A stretch of DNA of 47,113 nucleotides from an uncultured Eubacterium sp. (GCA_910580075.1 CAJTVR010000012.1:1-47113); one strand, 5' to 3'. Numbered from the stretch's first letter, positions 1-8,493 are shown. The notes: a model not told the origin generated them from the letters alone. Program-made: numbers and translations.

Positions 1-1
1 T

Positions 2-238
2 GTTGACGGGGGAGAGATTATTGAGCGGCGTGAAATTAAAGTGGAAAAATACGACACATTTCATTCTGTAGCAGGCAGAGTCTATGAACATGAGATTGAT
101 ATGCTTGTTGGAGCTATAAATAAAGCAGAGGAGAAGCACGAATTTATCATACCGCAGAATGATCTGTTTAAAAGAATGAAGCCAGAGCAAGAGCAGGCAC
201 TGATGGATAAATTTGAAGTGCTAAAGCGGATGCAGTGA
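2..238 (+). CDS. Formyltransferase-like protein, C-terminal part (5' end outside window)
   Basis: The reading frame is open from base 2 to a TGA at 236-238, so only the last 78 residues are present. The fragment starts VDGGEIIERREIKVEKYDTF and then has an amphipathic stretch. This matches the layout near the end of the formyl-transferase fold (GART and methionyl-tRNA formyltransferase type), where a 'D-x-G-x-I-x' strand is followed by 'D-T' and a helix. In a locus that also makes amino sugars, the natural inference is N-formylation of a sugar nucleotide, but the catalytic N-H-D residues lie outside the window. A GTG at 41 could be read as a start, but nothing upstream resembles a ribosome site and the upstream codons fit the family. 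Its stop overlaps or abuts the next gene. Confidence in the family is moderate. Confidence 0.5.
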   Translation, partial: VDGGEIIERREIKVEKYDTFHSVAGRVYEHEIDMLVGAINKAEEKHEFIIPQNDLFKRMKPEQEQALMDKFEVLKRMQ

Positions 239-267
239 CAAATTCAGCCAGGACAGGGAAAAGGAAA

Positions 268-1410
268 ATGAAAAACAGATTAGAAACCGGTAAATCCGTA
301 TGGTATGCTGTATTATTATTTCTGGTGTGCTTATCAGTCACGTTTTTATACTGGAAACCATACCTGAATGAGGATAATTATAATTATGCAGTGGAAGAAA
401 TACATGCATATGACAGCAGCCTGTTTGCAGACAGCATAAATACACAAGGAGCTGAGTATTCGCCAAGGCTGTATGCGAATGCATTTATGTCTCTTTTGAT
501 GAGATTTTCTGGCGGGAGCTGGCCTGATGCGGCACTGCTGTTAATCAGGGTTAATTTTATACTGTACGCAGCGGCAGCTGCGCTTTTTGCGTATCAAAAT
601 GCAGAGCATAACAAAATAACTGCAGGATGTGTCATAGCTGCTGCATGTATGAGCGGTTCTCTTGTAAGTCTCGGATTCAGCCTGAATGGTGCTGTGGATG
701 TTTTTCTGGGAACAGCCATTCCGCTGTCCCTGACTGCACTGGGATGTGTGACCGGCGGACGGCAGCACTGGGATGCAGCCTGGATTTTTCTGGCGGTTTC
801 TGAGTTTATGCATGTGCATGAAGGCATATGGGGCGGGGCTGTGCTGGGTACGGTATGGCTGGCATTTGTCATTACAGACAGAAGAGTGAACTGGAAAACA
901 CTCAGGATGCTGCCGGTTTATATTGCTTCTGTGCTGCTGACCGTACTGCCAAACCTTATGCATTCCCAGAAAATAGATGAAGGATTATTTAATCAGATAT
1001 ATTTAAGCAGAACATCCCATCATCTGCTTTTGTCGAGCTGGGGGAGCGTTAAAATTATTATGTCTGCAGTAATGCTGCTGGGAGGCCTGTATGTTCTTGT
1101 CAGAGAATATGTAAGGAGTGAAAAAGGGAGAGAAATTAAAATCCGGGTAACAGGCTTTGCACTGCTGGTGATTCTGTGGGCAGGACTGCTTGCAGCAGAA
1201 TATCTGTTTACTGCTGTGTTTCCGTCAGCAACGGTCATTACTATGTATATACCAAAAGTTTTTAAATATATTACATTTCTGGGAACGATGGTTTATGTCA
1301 GATATGGAATCAGGTATATAGCACACAGAAAATATATCCAGGGTCTTTCACTTGTTCTGATATCTGTAAATCTGTATGACAATGGGGAAAAGCAGTCCAA
1401 TCCGCTGTAG
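268..1410 (+). CDS. Large membrane glycan-locus protein, 5' part (interrupted by in-frame TAG)
   Basis: A polytopic membrane protein of 380 residues with about eight to nine hydrophobic segments. It resembles GT-C type or DUF6798-like proteins of polysaccharide loci: a short cytoplasmic N-terminus, a first TM, then a loop containing tyrosines and acidic residues. I chose the ATG at 268 because AGGGAAAAGG lies just before it. A GTG at 235, overlapping the upstream stop, would add 11 residues. The frame ends in TAG at 1408-1410, and the same frame continues without another stop from 1411 to 2109 with more TM segments and a soluble domain. The natural gene therefore appears to span about 268-2109 (about 613 residues). 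Either this copy is inactivated or the two halves are made separately. The function is not known; a membrane glycosyltransferase or polymerase-like role is an inference. Confidence 0.6.
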   Translation: MKNRLETGKSVWYAVLLFLVCLSVTFLYWKPYLNEDNYNYAVEEIHAYDSSLFADSINTQGAEYSPRLYANAFMSLLMRFSGGSWPDAALLLIRVNFILYAAAAALFAYQNAEHNKITAGCVIAAACMSGSLVSLGFSLNGAVDVFLGTAIPLSLTALGCVTGGRQHWDAAWIFLAVSEFMHVHEGIWGGAVLGTVWLAFVITDRRVNWKTLRMLPVYIASVLLTVLPNLMHSQKIDEGLFNQIYLSRTSHHLLLSSWGSVKIIMSAVMLLGGLYVLVREYVRSEKGREIKIRVTGFALLVILWAGLLAAEYLFTAVFPSATVITMYIPKVFKYITFLGTMVYVRYGIRYIAHRKYIQGLSLVLISVNLYDNGEKQSNPL

Positions 1411-1419
1411 TGGTCATTT

Positions 1420-2109
1420 ATGATTCTTTTTATAGTTTTTGTTGTGTCTGAATGGTTTAGCCTGGACAGCAGGATTTTTGAAAAAAGCGGCAGGGGACCA
1501 GTTTTGGTTCTGGCATGGATCATCATTCTGTCCGCAGTTACAGGGTACAGGATTTTTGGAGAGTTTGCTCTGAGAAAAGAAAACTGCTTTATTGCTGCAG
1601 CAGTCTTAACCGCGGATATAGCTGCAGAGGAAATAAAGAAAAAGGGGGCAGCAGTGTCTGCTGCCATATGCATGTCTGTTCTGGCATTGGGTATTTCAAC
1701 AAAAGGAATGCGTACGGTGACAGGAGAAGAATATGTAAAAAATGCAGCTGGCCAGGCAGTATATGAACTGGCAGAAGAATTTAAAAGCAGCACGCCAAAA
1801 AATACGGTGTATTTATCTGACCCGGCCAGCAATTATTCGAATGGATTTCAGCTGGTATCACAGCGGTCATGTTATGCGATTTATAAAAATGCGCCTTCAT
1901 CGAAGCAGTCTGTTATTGAGTGGCACAGACGGATTGAAAAGATTAAAAATATGTCAGTCATTCCGCCTCAGGAATTAAGCCTGCTGATGCAGGATATTTC
2001 CGTAGAGTATGTTCTGGTTACATCAGACAGATTTGCAGATATGGATGCGTCTGGCTGCTTTCAGCCTTTTGTCAGAAATGATACGGCAGGAGTATACTGT
2101 CTGAGGTAA
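1420..2109 (+). CDS. Large membrane glycan-locus protein, 3' part
   Basis: This is the in-frame continuation of the preceding gene after the TAG at 1408-1410. The first ATG after the stop is at 1420, with no convincing ribosome site before it. The 229 residues hold about three hydrophobic segments (to roughly residue 95) and then an approximately 125-residue soluble domain ending YVLVTSDRF...GVYCLR. That domain has a strand-rich layout like the C-terminal domain of GT-C or DUF6798-type membrane proteins. Without the first part it is unlikely to work as an independent enzyme. The next gene starts 3 bp after its stop. Function unknown. I am fairly sure that it is one gene with the 5' part. Confidence 0.5.
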   Translation: MILFIVFVVSEWFSLDSRIFEKSGRGPVLVLAWIIILSAVTGYRIFGEFALRKENCFIAAAVLTADIAAEEIKKKGAAVSAAICMSVLALGISTKGMRTVTGEEYVKNAAGQAVYELAEEFKSSTPKNTVYLSDPASNYSNGFQLVSQRSCYAIYKNAPSSKQSVIEWHRRIEKIKNMSVIPPQELSLLMQDISVEYVLVTSDRFADMDASGCFQPFVRNDTAGVYCLR

Positions 2110-2111
2110 CG

Positions 2112-3215
2112 GTGCAGGCAGAAGATGTGAATATGTGTGAGAAAAAAATAGAAAAAGATAATTCGGTTTCAGTAATACGGTGTATTGCAATGTCTGCAGT
2201 CATTCTCTGCCATACATTTCAGCAGATAGGCTATTCTTACGGATACAGTGCTGCAATGGGCCGTGCGGGAGATTTTTGTGCAGACGGTGTACAGGTTTTT
2301 CTTGTTTTATCAGGATACCTGTATGGGAAGAAAGTAAAGCTGTGCAGTGCTGCCAGCCGGGCGGAGTTTGTAAAGAGAAATATATGGAAGATACTCTTAG
2401 AATATTATGTGTACTGCGTGTTTGTGATCATTCCTGTATATGCTGTAAGGGAACCTTTAAGTATTACATTCCGGTCGGTGTTTGGACTGCTGACTGCTTC
2501 CGCGACAATACCAGGGGTTCATCATCTGTGGTTTATACCGTATATCTTATTGTGCTATCTGGCGACACCTGCCCTTTATGATATCAGACAGTATTTCTGT
2601 CATCCGGCGGGCGGATATAAAAGACGCATTGCGGTAACTGTGGTGCTTGCTGTGATGATAGACATATTAAGTTATGCTTTTCATTCATATTTTATAAGCG
2701 CATGGGTCAATGGATATGTAATCGGATTTTTATTGCCAGATCTCTTGGAAAATAAGGGGGGGGGCAGGATGTATCTGCATGCTGCATGGTATGTACTGGC
2801 CGCGTGGCTTACTGTGGTCCGTTACCATGCAAATTATGATATGCTTCCACAGCTGGAATATGGCAGCATCAGTTATCTTGTGTGCAGTTCTTATATAAAC
2901 TGGTGCAAGACGCTGCTGGGTTTTACTTATATTCTTCTGGTAAAAGATGCAGCTTTTTTTATACGTCCGTCTGGGACAGGCAGACTGAGACACATACTGG
3001 ATGTTATGGACCGGTATTCGTACTGTATTTATATTACACATATGATATTTGTAAAGGGATGTCTGGGACTGCTGGCAGTTACAGAGTCATATGCCGTCAA
3101 TTTTATCATGATGCTGGCAGCAGCCTTTTCATCGGCATATATACTGTTTCATGTATGCAGTCTGATCCGCGGCAGAGCGGCGGGGATGAAAAAATGGAGG
3201 AAGACAGATGCTTAG
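2112..3215 (+). CDS. Acyltransferase family 3 membrane protein (glycan O-acetylation), with G9 tract
   Basis: A multi-pass membrane protein of 367 residues in the acyltransferase-3 (OafA/YrhL-like) family, which moves acetyl or other acyl groups onto surface sugars. Visible family features are the N-terminal 'IRCIAMSAVILCHTF' segment with its conserved His, the following 'F-x-C-A-D-G-V-Q-V-F-L-V-L-S-G-Y' block, and about ten TM segments. The GTG at 2112 has GAGGT close upstream; an ATG at 2133 is an alternative. A run of nine G at 2756-2764 encodes part of K-G-G-G near residue 215. One extra G leads to TGA, and one fewer leads to TAA downstream, so the protein would be cut in its second half. 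Its end overlaps the methyltransferase gene by 8 bp, which indicates co-translation. Confidence 0.85.
   Translation: MQAEDVNMCEKKIEKDNSVSVIRCIAMSAVILCHTFQQIGYSYGYSAAMGRAGDFCADGVQVFLVLSGYLYGKKVKLCSAASRAEFVKRNIWKILLEYYVYCVFVIIPVYAVREPLSITFRSVFGLLTASATIPGVHHLWFIPYILLCYLATPALYDIRQYFCHPAGGYKRRIAVTVVLAVMIDILSYAFHSYFISAWVNGYVIGFLLPDLLENKGGGRMYLHAAWYVLAAWLTVVRYHANYDMLPQLEYGSISYLVCSSYINWCKTLLGFTYILLVKDAAFFIRPSGTGRLRHILDVMDRYSYCIYITHMIFVKGCLGLLAVTESYAVNFIMMLAAAFSSAYILFHVCSLIRGRAAGMKKWRKTDA
2756..2764 (+). repeat. Poly-G tract (9 G) in acyltransferase gene
   Basis: Nine consecutive G in frame, read as AAG GGG GGG GGC. Tracts of this length are prone to replication slippage. A change of one base would truncate the acyltransferase. 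As written the gene is ON. Confidence 0.9.
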
Positions 3216-4011
3216 AAAATTCGAACCGTCAGATAAAAAGAACAAAATGGAATCTGAAACAGATTTAACCGCAGCCAGGGAATATTTTTTAGGGGGGGGG
3301 AAAGAAAACAGAGTTCTTTATCATCTGGTAAAAGGGCGGTACAGCTGGATGAACCGCTATATTGCCCGGACAGATAAAGAAATATATGAACTGGGCTGCG
3401 GTACTGGCATTTCCAGGGAATTTATCCATAACAAAAATCTGAAGCTGACGGATGTGGTAGCGAATAAATGGCTTGACCGGACGCTGGATGCACTCAGCCT
3501 GGATATGGAGGATGAATCGGTAGATGTATTTATACTGTGCAATGTCCTGCATCATTTTGCTTATCCGCTTACGTTTATGAAAAACGCAGCGGGGAAACTG
3601 CGGAAGGGAGGAAGGATTCTTTTATTTGAGCCGTATACTTCACTGGCATTAAAGATTCCGCAGAAACTGCTCGGGCTGGAGGGATGGGATGATGATACAG
3701 ATGTTTTTAATGAATCAGTTCCCTGCTGTGATCCTTTAAAACCATGGTCAGCCAATAACTCCATTCCCAAAATCATGTTTTTTGAAAAAGCGGAATATTT
3801 TGAGAAATGTGTTCCTGAACTGAGGATACTGAAAAAGGGTTTCTGCGAGTGTCTGATGTTTCTGAACTCGGGAGGCGTTAATTACCATACCTTTCATCTG
3901 CCTGCCGGTGACAGGGGCTGTAAATTTTTGAAAAAGGCGGATAAAGTGCTTGTGAAGGCAGCTCCGCAGGTATTTGCCATGGGCTGTAAAGCAGTAATCG
4001 AAAAGAAATAA
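3208..4011 (+). CDS. Class I SAM-dependent methyltransferase, with G9 tract near the N-terminus
   Basis: A 267-residue methyltransferase. Motif I is ELGCGTG at about residues 62-68, and the post-motif block 'DVFILCNVLHHFAYP' is typical of Methyltransf_11/25 proteins that act on sugars or lipids. GGAGG stands 8-9 bases before the ATG, and the start overlaps the acyltransferase stop by 8 bp. Nine G at 3292-3300 encode G-G-G at about residues 29-31. One added G gives TAA after about 27 further codons and one lost G gives TAA after about 12, so slippage would abolish the enzyme. Its substrate is unknown; by context it is probably a sugar or nucleotide-sugar of the surface polymer. Confidence 0.85.
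   Translation: MLRKFEPSDKKNKMESETDLTAAREYFLGGGKENRVLYHLVKGRYSWMNRYIARTDKEIYELGCGTGISREFIHNKNLKLTDVVANKWLDRTLDALSLDMEDESVDVFILCNVLHHFAYPLTFMKNAAGKLRKGGRILLFEPYTSLALKIPQKLLGLEGWDDDTDVFNESVPCCDPLKPWSANNSIPKIMFFEKAEYFEKCVPELRILKKGFCECLMFLNSGGVNYHTFHLPAGDRGCKFLKKADKVLVKAAPQVFAMGCKAVIEKK
3292..3300 (+). repeat. Poly-G tract (9 G) in methyltransferase gene
   Basis: Nine G in frame (TTA GGG GGG GGG AAA), only about 28 codons from the start. This is the position that gives the cleanest on/off switch by slippage. Both single-base changes reach a stop within about 30 codons. Confidence 0.9.
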
Positions 4012-4047
4012 ATAAAAGAAGAAAACAGGTTAGTCTGGAGTGAAATT

Positions 4048-4761
4048 ATGAAGTTTTCAATTATTATTCCGTGTTATAACGAGGGCAAAAATGTGCGTGC
4101 ACTTTTAAAGAGCATGCTTCCGCTGGCGGACTGTTACGATTTAGAATGCATATTCGTTGAGAATGGCTCTTCGGATGGCAGCAGGGAGATATTTGCAAAT
4201 GAAATAGACGGACTGTATCCCGGTGTCCGCGCTGTTTATGTTCCGCAAAATAAAGGATACGGGTATGGGATCCAGCAGGGGCTGAAAGCAGCAAAAGGAG
4301 AGTATACCGGCTGGATTCATGCCGATATGCAGATTATGCCGCAGGAACTTGAAAAATTCTTCGCATACATAATGAAACATAACGGGAAAAAGCTGTTTTT
4401 AAAAGGCAGGAGGGTAAACCGGAGCAGGTCTGAACTGTTTTTTACGACTGGACAGAGTATCTGCAGCAGCGTTTTATTCAGAACCAGGCTGACAGATATC
4501 GGGGCAGTGCCCGTGCTGTTTCACAGAGTGCTGCTGGATGATTTGGAAATAGAAGATATGCCGGATGATTTTTCCATAGAGCTGTATGTGTATCTGCAGG
4601 CGAAGAAGGCTGGATTTATTGAAAAACGGACAAGCGTTGAAGTTCTGCGGCGCAGGAAAGGCAGCTCTTCGTGGAATCACGGGATATGGTCTAAAATCAG
4701 GCAGGGCAGAGTGGTCTTTGAAGACAGCCTGAAAATAAAGAGGGGGATTAAGGTGACATGA
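4048..4761 (+). CDS. Glycosyltransferase family 2
   Basis: A 237-residue GT-A fold protein. It starts with the classic FSIIIPCYNEGKNVRALL segment, has FVENGSSDGS as the nucleotide-binding loop, then NKGYGYGIQQGLKAAKGEY, and 'HADMQ' as the DXD-like metal site at about residue 91. The pattern is closest to dolichyl-phosphate-mannose-synthase-like or DPM-type GT2 proteins that use nucleotide sugars at the inner membrane face. No C-terminal TM segment is seen. GGAG lies 8 bases before the ATG. Its stop overlaps the next gene by 4 bp (ATGA). Donor and acceptor cannot be told from the sequence. Confidence 0.88.
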   Translation: MKFSIIIPCYNEGKNVRALLKSMLPLADCYDLECIFVENGSSDGSREIFANEIDGLYPGVRAVYVPQNKGYGYGIQQGLKAAKGEYTGWIHADMQIMPQELEKFFAYIMKHNGKKLFLKGRRVNRSRSELFFTTGQSICSSVLFRTRLTDIGAVPVLFHRVLLDDLEIEDMPDDFSIELYVYLQAKKAGFIEKRTSVEVLRRRKGSSSWNHGIWSKIRQGRVVFEDSLKIKRGIKVT

Positions 4762-5789
4762 AAGTATTAATCACAGGTGCTGCAGGATTTATAGGGTCCC
4801 AGCTTGCACACCGGTTCTGGATGAACGGGGAAGAGCTGGTCCTGGCCGATAATTTTTCGTACGGACGCAGGGAAAATCTGGTTTTTCCAGACCATGATTT
4901 CAATGAAGACATCATCTGCATGGATATCAGGGACAGAAACGGCATAAAGCAGCTGTTTGAAAAAGGCGGCATTGATTATGTGTATAATATTGCAGGAATT
5001 GCGCCTCTGCCGGACTGCCAGCTCAGCCCGCAGGAAGCGGCTGATGTGAACCTGACCGGATTTATCAATATATTAGAGAATGCGAGAATATATGGTGCAG
5101 AGAAAATAATCCAGGCCAGTACGAATGCCATATATGAAAATGCAGACAGTTTTCCTGTGAAAGAAGACAGCTTCGCTCTTCCGTCTTTAATCTATCCGAA
5201 TACAAAATACGCAGCAGAGCGTTTTGCACAGTCATACTGCGATACCTATGGCATGAGCGTTACCTGCCTGCGCTTTTCAAATGTGTACGGGCCCCATACA
5301 GACTGCTTAAGGAAACAGCCTCCATTTATGGCATATATGATCCGTGAACTGTATTATGACAGGGTTCCGGTATTTCATTCCACGGGAGAGCAGCGCAGAG
5401 ATTATATTTATGTGGATGATCTGGCAGAACTTGCCGTTTCGGTCAGAAATACAGGCGGATTTGATGCAGTCAATGCATCATCCGGCAGGAACTATTCAGT
5501 TAATGAATTATATGAAATGGCCCAAAAGATTATGGGAAAAGATATCCGTGCGGTTTATGCACAGGATGCCCATTACTGGGAACAGTATCCGGGTCTATAC
5601 CAGGGGAAGTTTCCGGTGAAACAAAGCATACTGAATCATGAAATCAATAAATATACGTTATGCGATAACAGCTATGCAAAAGAAAAATACGGCTGGAGTC
5701 CCCGGGTGACGATGGAAGAAGGGATGCGTATCATGATAAAGGAAGAAACCGGGTTTTTGCAGATGATGGACCGGGGTGGCAGGTTATGA
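4758..5789 (+). CDS. NAD-dependent epimerase/dehydratase (extended SDR, nucleotide sugar)
   Basis: A 343-residue extended SDR. The NAD-binding GAAGFIG is at residues 7-13. The catalytic pair is Y146-x3-K150 in LIYPNTKYAAERF, with an upstream 'QASTNAIY' serine/threonine. The later 'RRDYIYVDDLAELAV' segment is typical of UDP-glucose 4-epimerase and dTDP-glucose 4,6-dehydratase relatives. It acts in the cytoplasm on a nucleotide sugar. It is coupled by 4-bp overlaps to the GT2 gene before it and the nucleotidyltransferase after it. The exact substrate is not known. Confidence 0.87.
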   Translation: MKVLITGAAGFIGSQLAHRFWMNGEELVLADNFSYGRRENLVFPDHDFNEDIICMDIRDRNGIKQLFEKGGIDYVYNIAGIAPLPDCQLSPQEAADVNLTGFINILENARIYGAEKIIQASTNAIYENADSFPVKEDSFALPSLIYPNTKYAAERFAQSYCDTYGMSVTCLRFSNVYGPHTDCLRKQPPFMAYMIRELYYDRVPVFHSTGEQRRDYIYVDDLAELAVSVRNTGGFDAVNASSGRNYSVNELYEMAQKIMGKDIRAVYAQDAHYWEQYPGLYQGKFPVKQSILNHEINKYTLCDNSYAKEKYGWSPRVTMEEGMRIMIKEETGFLQMMDRGGRL

Positions 5790-6547
5790 AAAGAAACATA
5801 CATCTGATTATGCCTATGGCAGGCCGCGGGTCGAGATTTTATGAACACGGGTTTCAGCTGCCAAAACCGCTTATAACCATTTATGGAAAGCCCTTTTTTT
5901 ACTGGGCAGTGCAGTCTGTAAGGAAATTTATCAGTACTGTATCGCTGGATTTTGTCATATTACAGGAACACGATGAGAAATATGATATGGGCAGGGTGAT
6001 TTTATCGTATTTTCCGGATGCCAGGATCCACAGGCTTAAGCATGTGACAAAAGGGGCTGTTATTACGTGCAGAAAGGGAATGGAGGATATCAGCGACGGT
6101 CTGCCGGTTATTTTTAATGACTGTGATCATCTTTTTAAGTGTTCCCTGCTTTCAGACTACTGCAATAGAGGAACCGGTACAGATACAGATAAAAATCAGG
6201 ATACAGACGGCATCCTGTTAACGTTCCGGTCAGATGAACCAAAATACAGTTATGCAGTACGGGATGAATCCGGAGCGGTTACAGGAACTGTGGAGAAAGA
6301 GGCAGCCAGCCGTGAGGCAGTATGCGGATGCTATTACTTTCGGAATTCTTCGGTGTTTGCCCGTGCAGCGGACCAGTATTTACAAAAGTGTGAATACAGC
6401 GAGTATTTTATGAGCGGTGTTTACAATATACTGCTATCAGACGGACAGACGGTTACATGCATGGAAACGGATTTTCATGTTTCATTTGGCGTGCCGGAAG
6501 AATATGAGTCTGCTAAAAAACGGACTGAGTATGAGGCGCTTATATGA
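5786..6547 (+). CDS. Sugar/small-molecule nucleotidyltransferase
   Basis: A 253-residue NTP-transferase. The N-terminus has the GxGxRF loop (MPMAGRGSRFYEHGF) and LPKPLITIYGKPF, which carry the NTP-binding and uncapping lysine. The metal-site strand reads 'VIFNDCDHLF' and the later 'GTVEKE' matches the sugar-binding part. It would activate a phosphorylated sugar or small polar compound with CTP, UTP or another NTP. The next two genes encode a kinase-domain fusion and a HAD phosphatase. That trio recalls loci in which a small molecule is phosphorylated, nucleotidyl-activated and transferred to a capsule. A Thr/Asp-rich insert (about residues 130-142) is coded by short imperfect repeats. Substrate unknown. 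Confidence 0.75.
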   Translation: MKRNIHLIMPMAGRGSRFYEHGFQLPKPLITIYGKPFFYWAVQSVRKFISTVSLDFVILQEHDEKYDMGRVILSYFPDARIHRLKHVTKGAVITCRKGMEDISDGLPVIFNDCDHLFKCSLLSDYCNRGTGTDTDKNQDTDGILLTFRSDEPKYSYAVRDESGAVTGTVEKEAASREAVCGCYYFRNSSVFARAADQYLQKCEYSEYFMSGVYNILLSDGQTVTCMETDFHVSFGVPEEYESAKKRTEYEALI

Positions 6548-8493
6548 CGGCAGGAATCTGCTTTCTGGCTGCAGCGGCATGCATGGTCGCCGGGCATATT
6601 GGAAAAGTCATGCGCTGGCAGCTGTTTATTTGTGTCTATGAAAAGCCCGAAAGCCATAACCTGTTCCATGCGCTGGCAGCAGGACATGCCCTGAACGCAC
6701 TGCTGCCGGTCCGGACCGGAGATGCCGTCCGCATTCTGTTAAGCGGAAGAAAGCTCAGAAACGGATATTCCCTTTCGGCAGCTACGGTAGCTGCTGATCT
6801 GTATGCAGACATATTAACAGTCAGTGCCATGTTTTTTGTACCTGCCCTGACAGGCAAGGGGGGGGGTAAAAATCTGCACCAGATGGCATATGTGTATCTG
6901 GCAGTATCTGCGGTCCTTGTTTTTCTGACACTGCTTGCTGTCCTGGCCAGGCCGGTGATAAAAAAATGCATCAGCGGAATTGCAGGCCTGTTTAATGAAA
7001 GCATCGAGCTGCGGATTTTATATCTTTCCTATCTGGTGACAGCTTCTGTAAAGGATATGATACATAACACGGATAAAATACGGCTGGCAGGATTAACGTG
7101 TATGATCTGGTGCGGATATACAGCTTCTTATGCTTTTTTTGCCTCCTATGCTGCCCTGGCAGGATTTCGGAAACCGGATGGCAGCTGTTATACGGTGTAT
7201 GATATTTTTGCCTGGATTTTTTCGGGGCCGGGCCTGCACCATGTTCCGGCGGATCTGTTTCCTGCATGGGCTGCATATCTGCTGGTGCCGTTTCTTCTGT
7301 GTGCGTTATATTCATTCTGTACTGGAAAAAGCAGGAACCATGAAAGCGTGGTTTACAGGAAAACACTTCCGCAGCTGAGCAAGTCAGACCGGCTGGCTTT
7401 TTTACAGACTTATTATGAAGATGAGGAAAGAGACAGGCTGGAAGGATATCTGAAAATCAATTCAGATGTTACTGTTATTGCAGATGCATCTGCCGGTTCA
7501 AACGCATCAACGATAGTTGTTATGAACGATGAAGGCAGACTGTTTTACAGAAAGTATGCATTTAATGAGGATGGGAAAAAGCTGCAGGAACAGGCTGAAT
7601 GGATCTTAGGACATCAGGGCAGCATTCCTCTTCCGCTGATTACCAGGAACATTCATACTGAAAATTATGCAGCATATGATATGCCGGACTATTCTGCTGC
7701 CGCAGGCATGTTCCGCTGTATTCATGCAATGACGCCTGATAAGAGCTGGGGTATTCTTGAGAAAGCACTGAATGATATGAGGAAAGGCGTCCATTGCAGG
7801 AATGTAAGGGCGGCTGATAAGGAGAGTGTTTCCAGATATATCAGTGAGAAGGCTGTAAAAAACTACCGGATTCTTATCAGGGACTGTGAGAGCAGGTATA
7901 TACGGAATCTGGAGCAGTATGCGCAGATTGTGGTAAACGGAACAGCACTGCCAGCGCTGGGAACGTATCAGGATATAGTGAATGAGGAACATCTGGAAGA
8001 AGTTTTCAGGGAAGATCATTATGCAGACATTCACGGAGATCTGACCATTGAAAATATAGTGTGCCTTTCGGAAAAGGATGAGATACGGGAAGAAGATTTC
8101 CAGGGCAGGATCATACCTGACAGCTACTATTTTATTGACCCGAATACTGGAAACATTCATGATTCTCCGCTGCTGGATTTTGGAAAACTGTTACAGTCGC
8201 TGCATGGAAATTATGAATTTCTGATGATGGTGAAGGAAGTAAAAATCGAAAAAAATAACGTATCTTTTGTCATGGCAAAATCTCAGGCATATGCGGATCT
8301 GTACCGGAAATACCAGCAGTATCTGAAAGATAATTTTACAGACAGAGAGGTTACAAGTATATATTATCATGAAATGATACACTGGCTGCGTCTGATGCCA
8401 TATAAAATAAGAAAGGATAAAAAGCTGGCAGCTGTATTTTATGCGGGTTTATTATACGTTTTAAAAGATCTGCGGGAAATGGGGAATTTATGA
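6544..8493 (+). CDS. Fusion of flippase-like membrane domain (UPF0104/LPG-synthase TM) and APH-type kinase, with G9 tract
   Basis: A 649-residue protein with two parts. Residues 1 to about 265 form seven to eight TM segments like the lysylphosphatidylglycerol-synthase membrane region (AglD/UPF0104), including the conserved 'LLPVRTGDAVRILLSG' block. Residues about 290-649 form a choline/aminoglycoside-kinase-like domain. Its catalytic loop is HGDLTIEN (H497, D499, N504), followed by 'IDPNTGN...LLDFGKL' as the Mg-binding region. The fusion suggests phosphorylation of a substrate coupled to membrane transfer of a glycan lipid; this is an inference. Nine G at 6858-6866 (around codons 105-108) lie in the membrane part. 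One extra G gives an immediate TAA and one fewer gives a nearby TGA. Slippage would remove both domains. It overlaps both neighbours by 4 bp. Confidence 0.75.
   Translation: MTAGICFLAAAACMVAGHIGKVMRWQLFICVYEKPESHNLFHALAAGHALNALLPVRTGDAVRILLSGRKLRNGYSLSAATVAADLYADILTVSAMFFVPALTGKGGGKNLHQMAYVYLAVSAVLVFLTLLAVLARPVIKKCISGIAGLFNESIELRILYLSYLVTASVKDMIHNTDKIRLAGLTCMIWCGYTASYAFFASYAALAGFRKPDGSCYTVYDIFAWIFSGPGLHHVPADLFPAWAAYLLVPFLLCALYSFCTGKSRNHESVVYRKTLPQLSKSDRLAFLQTYYEDEERDRLEGYLKINSDVTVIADASAGSNASTIVVMNDEGRLFYRKYAFNEDGKKLQEQAEWILGHQGSIPLPLITRNIHTENYAAYDMPDYSAAAGMFRCIHAMTPDKSWGILEKALNDMRKGVHCRNVRAADKESVSRYISEKAVKNYRILIRDCESRYIRNLEQYAQIVVNGTALPALGTYQDIVNEEHLEEVFREDHYADIHGDLTIENIVCLSEKDEIREEDFQGRIIPDSYYFIDPNTGNIHDSPLLDFGKLLQSLHGNYEFLMMVKEVKIEKNNVSFVMAKSQAYADLYRKYQQYLKDNFTDREVTSIYYHEMIHWLRLMPYKIRKDKKLAAVFYAGLLYVLKDLREMGNL
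6858..6866 (+). repeat. Poly-G tract (9 G) in flippase-kinase fusion gene
   Basis: Nine G read as AAG GGG GGG GGT, then AAA. Gaining one G creates GGG TAA directly at the end of the tract. This is the third gene of the locus with a tract of identical length. Confidence 0.9.

Noticed and set aside
41..238. A complete small gene starting at GTG 41
   Set aside because: The frame is open to the window edge and the upstream residues continue the formyltransferase-like pattern; it is a partial gene.
541..963. Long minus-strand frames opposite the membrane gene and elsewhere (for example 12279-13124)
   Set aside because: They lack ribosome sites and recognisable domains and lie fully opposite well-supported genes; they are antisense shadows.
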